Virus record (IMG/VR): IMGVR_UViG_3300035665_000169 | Span: 1-31,819 of that record | Length of the DNA stretch: 31,819 nt | Reading direction: 5' to 3' (one strand) | From: a virus | Shown: positions 30,961 through 31,819 of the stretch, one piece after another | How positions within the stretch are numbered: position 1 is the first letter of the stretch | Layout: the number at the start of each line of letters is the position of its first letter | Notes under the pieces: model-generated | Told to the model about the DNA's origin: nothing | Databases searched by the model: none | What the model saw: only the letters and a program-made list of their open reading frames with translations | Program-made: the position numbers and the translations under genes

Positions 30961-31385
30961 CCCCCATCTTGACCACCCTGGTACCGGGCCTGCTGGAAGC
31001 CGGTAGTCGTTTGATCGACCGGCTGATTCCCGATCCGTCTGAGCGCGAGAAGGCCAAACTCAACCTGCTGCAGGCTGAAGGGCAACTCGCGCTGCAGGAG
31101 ATGCAGGTCAGCCTGTCGGCGATCCTGGCGGAGGCCAACTCGGCTGACCCGTGGACGAGTCGGGCGCGACCCACCTTCCTCTACGTCATCTACGGTGTGA
31201 TCCTGCTCTGTGTGCTGGGTGCCATCATCGGTATCTGGTGGCCGACGCATGTCTTCCAGGCAGCGGAAAACCTGAACAAGCTGCTGGGTGCGGTGCCGGA
31301 GAGTCTGTGGTGGCTGTTCGGTGCCGGCTACCTTGGTTACACCGGGGCGCGCAGCTTTGATAAGTGGCGCGGGCCGGGCCAGTAG
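30957..31385 (+). CDS. 3TM holin-like protein
   Basis: A 142-aa protein. A helical, charged N-terminal half (PDPSEREKAKLNLLQAEGQLALQEMQ) leads to the conserved PWTSRARPTFLYV block, then membrane segments at about 72-95 (VIYGVILLCVLGAIIGIWW) and 112-130 (LWWLFGAGYLGYTGARS). This is the GTA_holin_3TM family, whose lysis role is not always proven. It follows the endolysin and is the last gene of the late operon. A spanin is not recognised here, so this protein might serve a different step of lysis. Confidence 0.85.
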   Translation: MTPILTTLVPGLLEAGSRLIDRLIPDPSEREKAKLNLLQAEGQLALQEMQVSLSAILAEANSADPWTSRARPTFLYVIYGVILLCVLGAIIGIWWPTHVFQAAENLNKLLGAVPESLWWLFGAGYLGYTGARSFDKWRGPGQ

Positions 31386-31404
31386 GCGCCACTGATAATT
31401 TAAC

Positions 31405-31819
31405 TCAACGAGACCCCGATCCCATCATCCACGCGGTGATGGGGTCGGGGTCTTTTTGCATTTTCTCTTTAAATTGCTGAATCATTTCGGGGTCGTGCTC
31501 TGGCGTGATCCAGTGAACGGTTGTGTCAGCGGGGCTCACTTTGGCCAGGCCATATCGTCCGCCCAAGTAGCTGCCATAACCATAATTTTTCAGGATTTCC
31601 ACTGCGACACAGGCACGAACCTGTAGTCTTTCCGTGCTGACTTGCGACTTGATCGCGTAATTGAATCCGCCTAGATGCGCCACGCTCGGAAAGACAATCG
31701 CATCAATCGTTTGTGATTGCAGAAATTCACGAGCGATTAGGTTGGTGACCCGGTAGGCCTCTTTGCCCTTGCGACTGAATCGATCCGCAAAAAAGGCATC
31801 GACAAGTTGAATTGCGAGT
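31405..31819 (-). CDS. Partial convergent gene of unknown function (5' end outside)
   Basis: The minus-strand frame is open from the right window edge (31819) to TGA 31405, about 137 residues. A GTG at 31683 is only an internal start. Blocks visible are RKGKEAYRVTNLIAREFL, TIDAIVFPSVAHLGGFNYAIKS and LKNYGYGSYLGGRYGLAKV. The IDxIVFPS...GGxNxAIK stretch recalls RES-domain-like proteins, but I cannot confirm it. It is convergent with the late operon. Its last ~17 codons are the reverse strand of the terminator, so these residues (KDPDPITAWMMGSGS) are probably dispensable. It could be a moron or the first host gene. Confidence 0.65.
   Translation of the reverse strand, partial: LAIQLVDAFFADRFSRKGKEAYRVTNLIAREFLQSQTIDAIVFPSVAHLGGFNYAIKSQVSTERLQVRACVAVEILKNYGYGSYLGGRYGLAKVSPADTTVHWITPEHDPEMIQQFKEKMQKDPDPITAWMMGSGSR
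31411..31457 (+). terminator. Intrinsic terminator of the late operon
   Basis: Left arm AGACCCCGATCCCATCA (31411-31427), 9-nt loop, right arm TGATGGGGTCGGGGTCT (31437-31453): 17 pairs, all Watson-Crick except one G-U, followed by T run (31453-31457). It lies 26 nt after the last lysis gene and ends the plus-strand transcript. It also covers the 3' end of the convergent gene. Confidence 0.92.

Noticed and set aside
1-31819. tRNA, rRNA, CRISPR arrays, insertion sequences, integrase
   Set aside because: Looked for characteristic patterns (regular repeats with spacers, transposase or tyrosine recombinase motifs, cloverleaf ends) and saw none.

Overview
The window is the late (structural and lysis) region of a contractile-tailed temperate phage, almost certainly a prophage in a GC-rich betaproteobacterium. 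The host guess rests on the high GC and on a palindromic GC-rich repeat at about 13781-13852 that resembles dispersed repeats I know from Comamonadaceae/Burkholderiales genomes; no integrase, att site or host marker is visible, so this is inference. The phage is a mosaic: its head genes are lambda-like and its tail genes are P2-like.

Layout. 1-984: 3' part of a beta-class DNA methyltransferase. 1004-2364: three small minus-strand genes (unknown, DUF3489, unknown), two of them with near-identical upstream elements. 2484-9237: lambda-type packaging and head genes (large terminase, gpW, portal, protease with a nested scaffold gene, decoration protein, major capsid protein, head-tail connector). 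9234-15426: tail terminator and baseplate (gpV, PAAR, gp25/W, J, I), interrupted by a minus-strand insertion with a winged-helix/Fic-fold protein. 15500-22665: baseplate/fibre genes including a 1066-residue DUF4815 protein. A small intrinsic terminator follows at 22707-22728. 22746-30091: P2-type tail shaft (sheath, tube, E/E' chaperones with a -1 frameshift site, tape measure, U, X, D). 30104-31385: lysis genes (LydA-like holin, GH108 endolysin, 3TM holin-like protein). A strong terminator at 31411-31457 ends the late operon, where a convergent minus-strand gene runs in from the right edge.

How it works together. The plus-strand genes are packed tightly, with many ATGA or TGATG overlaps, as expected of one late transcript. 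The head assembles around the scaffold made from the internal start in the protease gene and is filled by terminase. Baseplate and tape measure set the tail, the sheath and tube polymerise on it, and the lysis genes release progeny.

The most unusual part is 10484-12726. The first 129 bp of the gp25 gene occur twice, flanking a cassette with a Fic-fold regulator-like gene (catalytic His replaced by Gln), a small translationally coupled ORF that runs into the duplicated gp25 DNA, a promoter embedded in inverted-repeat operator candidates, and a PAAR gene. The cassette appears to have entered at gp25 while supplying a new gp25 5' end, so baseplate function is kept. A second insertion, an 80-bp GC-rich palindromic element between J and I, is flanked by an 11-bp near-perfect direct repeat and carries a 27-codon ORF that keeps the stop/start coupling on both sides.
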